Below the pieces are notes generated by a model. That model did not search any database, was not told the DNA's origin, and saw only the letters and a program-made list of their open reading frames with translations. Shown here one piece after another: positions 15,001 through 21,000 of a stretch of DNA of 64,000 nucleotides. Numbering within the stretch: the stretch's first letter is position 1; each line of letters starts with the position of its first letter. This DNA is from an uncultured Oscillospiraceae bacterium (GTDB taxonomy: Bacteria; Bacillota; Clostridia; Oscillospirales; Oscillospiraceae). The DNA is taken from assembly GCA_947599925.1 (NCBI GenBank), contig CANQFT010000009.1, positions 1-64,000 on the forward strand. Direction: 5' to 3'. A program made the translations under genes and the position numbers.

Positions 15001-18000
15001 TCAGGCTCCGCCGAGGCCATCAGTTTGACGGCGGAGTTGGAGATCACGCCGTAGAAGTCGAAGTCCAGGGCGATGCTCTCCGCCTCAGGCTGCTGGGTCA
15101 CCGAGCTGAGAACGGCCTGGCTCTCCCCACCGGCCAGGATGCCCGCGTCGGTCTTGCCGTAGACGTCGATGTAAATGGCGGTGGCGGTGGAGAGGCTCCA
15201 CGGTTCCGCGTTATTGTTCTTCTGGGTGTCGTCGTTGGGGTAGTCGGGGTCCCGCACCACGCTGGTGTAATCCGTGGCGCCGCCAAAGTTCTTGTGGTGT
15301 CCCGGCTCGGTGCTAAAGGTCATGGGATAGCCCAGGGGCAGCGGGTCCGCCTGGATCATGTCGAAGTTGTCATAGAGATTGCTGGATGTGGCCTCGGTGG
15401 TGGAGGCGCTGACGGAGATCCGGAACTCGTCGGCGTTGGAGCCCAAGATCTGGACCGCCACCTCGTTGTCCTGGGGCAGAACGATGGTGCCGGTTTCAGG
15501 GGTCTTATTGTTGGTGCCGTTGGCCACCACATGGATGGTGTCCACCACCGTGACGTTGTAGTCCGGCGCGGCCTGGTCCGGGTCCACCAAGATCAGGCCC
15601 TTGGGGTTCCAGCCGCCCAAGGTGTGGATGTCCCCGGCGCTGTCCAGATACTCCAGCGAGCTGTCAAAGCCGCTGATGATCTGGACGTATGCCTCGGTGT
15701 TGCGGGTCATGGTGTCGTTCAGGTTGGCCGCCACCACGTTGTAAGCCACTTCCCGCATATGGATCTTCAACGCCGTGCCCTTGGCGGCGTCCGGCACCAC
15801 CGGCAGCGAGGAGACGCCGCCGTCGGTGTAGCCCCTGGGAGACAGGGCGAAGTACCCCGTGACCACGGGGATCTTCACGCCGTTGGGGTAGCCGATGTAG
15901 ATCCTGTAAATATCGTTGGGGATGCCGCCCAGAGCGCTGGTGTCGAAGACGCCATTGCCCACATGGGTCAGCTCATAGCGGGCCCAGACCTGGTCCTTGC
16001 GCTCCACGCGGCTGACGTTGCGGTCCATCACGCTCTCGGCGTACACATGGTAGCCGTCGCTGGTGGCGGTGGGCCAGGGAATGTCGTTCTTAAAGAGCTG
16101 GACGGCCATATAGGACACGCGGTTCTTGTCCCCTGCCACGCCGCCGTCCATCACCACATGGAGGTTCGCCTTCCCCGTGACCCGCGCCACTTTGACCACA
16201 CGCGGGCCCTGGTTGAGCGAACTGGTGCCGGGCACATCCACCAGCCCCGTGGCGGCGCTGCCCGTGGCGGGCTCCCAGGTGGTGCGGATGGACGAGCCGA
16301 TAAAGCCCTCGCAGACCACGCCGTTGGCGGCCAGATAGAGGGGCGCGTTCTCCATCACCGGCTTGCCCCGCAGGCCGGACCACTCGCTGGCGGGATTGGC
16401 CACGTAGACCTCGTCGCCCTTGGCGTCGGTGGTGAGCTGTGCGTAGGAGATCTCCAAATAGGCGTGGGCCACGCCGTACTCCGGCAGGATGTCGGCGTTC
16501 ATGGTGTAGTAGTCCAGGGAGACGTCGTTGGGCGATGTCTCGCTGTTGGTGGTGATCTGCGGCCCGGAGCCGGAGCCCCGGCGGACGGTGATCTGCAGCG
16601 GCCCCTCCAGGCAGAGGCTGGGATCCACGATCTGCCTGCTGTCGGGGTCATAGCCCGCGCCGGTGGCAGTGGTCTGATACTCCCAAACGGTGTAGGTCCC
16701 CTCCGGCACGTCGGCGGCCTGATAGAGATTGCCCCGGCCGCTGTCCTGGACCAGCGGCACGGTGATATAGGAGCTCTTCAGGAAGAGCTTGCGGTCGCTG
16801 GCGGTCCAGCTCCTGTCGTCCAGCCGGACATTCAGCTCCACGTCGAACTGCTCCGGGTCGTCCACGGTGACCTGGATCTCCACGGCGTTTTCCAGCGCGG
16901 GGATGACCAGATGGCCGTCCATGGTGGCCTTTTCGCTCTCGGTGGGGGCGCGGTCGTCATCCTCGTCCCGGACGGGCTGGCGCATCTCCACGGAGGTGGT
17001 GTAGTCCCCCTCGCCCTCGCTCACGCCCTCCACGCCCAGACGGCGGTCGGCATCCTGGCCCAGCCAGACGGTCCAGTCGTAGGTGTAGTCGGGGACCACG
17101 CCGCTCTGGCCCTGGGCCACGGCCTCCAACCTGCCGCCGCCCCAGACGCTCTCGCCGGAGTGGATCTCGGTGGTGGTGCCGCCCACGGTGTAGTACACCC
17201 GCACGGTGGAGTTCTGCCCCTTACCGGCCTTGGCGTCGAGAACAGAAAAGTCGATGGAGAAGAAGTCGATGACCGCAGGGGTCTCGGTAAAGTCCACCCC
17301 TTTGCCCACCTTGACCTCCTTGCCGGTGTCCTTCCACGCCTCGCCCGCGGCCCTGGACCAGATGGTGTAGCTGCCGCCGGGGACCTCCGTCGCGTCGTAG
17401 TGGGTGTAGTAGTCGTTGTCCTTTTCGATGGTCTTGTCCAGCATATAGGGATAGGCGTCCTCGTCAAAGCCCTCGTCATTGGGCGTGACGCCCCACCTGC
17501 TGGGCAGGTTGGGCCACAGCAGGTAGTCGCACACGTTGTACTTTTCGCCCAGTTCGGTCTTGTCGTCCCAGCGGACGGAGTTCTGCCGGGTCTCCATACG
17601 CACGTCGTATTTCAGGTTGCCGCCGTAGTTCACCACGCCGGAGACCACGGGGATATAGGCCTCGTCAAAACCGGCCTGGCTGGTGGCGCTGCGGTCCACC
17701 AGGGACATCTCGCCCAACTGCCCCTGCTCGTTCTTGCCCCAGGTGAACACCTCGCCCAAGTCGGTGAGGGCCACGGTGTGCTCCCCACCGGCGGAGAGGC
17801 TGGTGACAACGCCCTGCACGCTGGCGGGCTTGATCACGCGGTTCTGGGTATAGGTGTAGTTCCGGCCTCCGGCGGAGGTCATGGTGCTGGTGGCCTGGTA
17901 ATTGCCCTGGCTGTCCACAGCTTCCTTGCCCAGCTGCCCCGCGGTGTTGGAGCCAAAGACGTAGATCTCGCTCTGGACGATGGGGCCCAGGGCTCCGGCG

Positions 18001-21000
18001 TCACCCGCCACGGCCTGGCGCTTGCCCACCAGCACCGCCGTGTGGTACTTGCCCGCGGCGATGCCCACCGCCTCCATGGTCTTGTCGGTGTTGGGATCGG
18101 GCAGGGGCTCGCAGTATTTCAGGAAAGTCTCTCTGGAGACGTTCACGTCCGTGTCGGCGGCCATACCGCACTGGCCCTCGTCGTACCGGCCGGCCACATA
18201 GACACTGCCGCCGTTCACCGGATCGCCCCGGAGGAGCAGCACCGTGTGGTACTCGCCCGCGGCCACCGCCAGCACGCTGTCGATGAGCCTGTCGGTCTGG
18301 TCCTTCATATACTCCACGGCGATGCCGCAGTAGATGCCGTCGTCATAGTCCTGGCGGTGGTTGATGCCCAGCTGTCCAAAGGTGTTGTCGCCCCAGGCGG
18401 CCACGGACACGGCGTCGCTGCCGGAGATGCCGGAGCTGTCCGACCCGGCGTAGGGGAAGGGCCCCACCGCCAGGGAGTGCCAGCCGCCGCCGATGACCGA
18501 TTCGGCGCTGGTGAGGAACTTGCTCTCCGGGCTGGTGCCGTTCACATCCCGAACCACCCTGTCAGGATAGGTCCGCAGGGTGCCCGACGCGCCCACGGTG
18601 TAGCCCGTACCCAGCTGGGCGCGGGAGTTGTCGCCCCAGGTGTATACATACCCGGTGTCGTCCACCACCGCCATGGAGTGGTAGCCGCCCGCGCCGATGG
18701 CGGTGGCCCCCATGAGGTAGCCGCTGCCGGAGTTCTCGGAGCTGGTGCCGCCGGTGACCTGGATGGGGTAGCAGCTCCCCGTGCCCGCCAGCGGGACCAG
18801 GTTTCCGCTCTCGTCCCGGAACTGGGGCGGCTCCACGCTGTCGTCGATGCCGTGGATCACGTCCTTGCGGCCGGTGCCCACCTCGATGGTCTCGCCCTGA
18901 CCCAGCTGGCCCCTGGAGTTGTCGCCCCAGGCGTACACCGCGCCGTCGGCGGTGCGGGCCAGAACATGACGATAGCCCACGGCGATCTCCTTGATCAACG
19001 TGAGTCTCTGCATCACAGGCAGGCTGTCCCGGGTGCCCAGACCCGTGACCCGCATGGGGTACGGGGCGTAGGGCAGCTGCTCATAGGTCAGCCCGGTGCC
19101 CAACTGTCCATATGTATTGTCGCCCCAGGCCCACACCGTGCCGTCGGATTTCAGCGCCACGGTGAAGTTCTCGCCGGAGGCCACCATGGGGGTGGCAAAG
19201 TTGTTGGCGTCGTTGACCGTGACCTTCAGCTTTCCGGCGTACACGCCGTTGACGTCCACATCGGGGGCGTCCTCCACCATGCCCACCACGGAGGTGACGT
19301 CCTTGAGCTCGGTGGGCTCCAGCACGCCGTTGTTCCGGTCCAGCAACAGCCAGGGCACCTGGTCCTCCTGGCCCCGGTCGGCGGGCGGCTGGTGGTCGCG
19401 GGTGTCGGTGATGTCCAGATTGGGCAGCTCTTCCTTGTCGGTGTGGCCGTAAATCATGTCGCTGCCGTCGGCGCTGGGCACGGCCCGGTCCCGTTCGGAG
19501 AGGTTGAAGCCCACGGAGTAATACCGCTTCATGCCGTTTTTGAACACCACGGCGAACTGCTGGTCGGTGAGGGTGATGCCGTACTCCATGCCCACATCTT
19601 TCAGCGCCGCCAGCTGTTCGTCGGTGAGGTCCATCAGCTCCTGGGCGTCCTGGTCGTTGTCGGTCAGATCCACCTGCACCAGCTGGGACACGGGGACGGA
19701 GGCCACGTTGGAGGCGATGGCGCTGTCGCCGGGCTCACCGGCCACAGGCACCGCGTCGGGCTGAACGGCATAGCGGGCCGTCAGCTGGGTGCTGGTCTCC
19801 CCGGTGTCCTCGTCGGTCATGGTGGTGAACACCCAGACCTTGTCGTAGATCAGGTTCTTGCTGACGCCGTCGCCCACCCGCACCGGGACGCTGGCGCTCT
19901 CGCCGCCGCCGTCCTCCAGCACGCTCAGACTGGGGGCGCCCAGCTGGAAGTTATAGTTGTGACCGGTGCCAAAGACCTCGCCGGTCTCGTCCCACAGGAT
20001 GGAGAAGGAGTTGCCCGCGGCCACGCCCTGGCTGTCCTGGACGTAGACGAACTGGTAGTCGTCGTCCTTCTGGATGTCCGCCGGGTAGTCCTCCTTGAGC
20101 ATCTTGGTGGGGGTGCGCTGTTGGGAGTTGGCGTTGCCGTTGCCGCCGCTGACGTTGCCTGAGCCGTGGCCCTGGCCCAGCTGGCCGCGCTCGTCATAGC
20201 CCCAGGCATATGTATAGTAGGCCGGTTCGGCGTTGGGGTCGGGCTGGGCGGCGATCTGGTCGTCGGGGTCGTCGTCCACCAAGGGGATCTCCCTTGTGAT
20301 GGCCAGGGAGTGGTTGGTGCCCGCGGACACCGCCACCGTCCGCACCTGGGTGGTGTTGGCGGCGGGATACATGGCCTCATAGGGCAGCAGCACATGGGTG
20401 GCGTCTATCTGGCCGCTCTCCGGCTGTTCCGAGGAGTTGCCCACCTCGCCGTGGCCGTTGGCGCCCCAGCCAAAGACCGAGGTCTCGTCCACCTGGATGG
20501 GGTTGTTCCCCTCGTCATAGTCCACCCGCAGGTCGGCCTTCACCGCCAGCACGTGGCCATAGCTGTTGCTGATGACCTCGCCGGTGGCGGAGTCGGTGCG
20601 GCGGGTGGCGGCGGCGCCTCCGGCGGTGATGGCCACCACGCCGTCAAAGCCGGTTTCATAGACAGGCTCGCTGCCGCCCTGGGTGAAGAGCTGGTAGACG
20701 TCCAGCTGGGTGGCCTTGTCGCTGCCCAGATTGCTCTCCCCCTCGGCGGCGGTGGCCTCCGGGTCCTTGTTCTGGCCCAGCTGTCCCCGGCGGTTGTCGC
20801 CCCAGGTGAACACCTCGCCCCGGACGTTCAGCGCCACGGAGGCGGAGCCACCGGCGGCCACGGAGATGATGTTCTTCAAGGGCTTGCCCTCGTCGTCCCG
20901 GACCACCACGGGGTAGCAGCTGTAATAGACCTGGTGGCCGCTCTCCATGGTCTGCTCCAGAAGGTCGGTGGAGACCCCCAGCTGACCATAGGTGCCCTCG

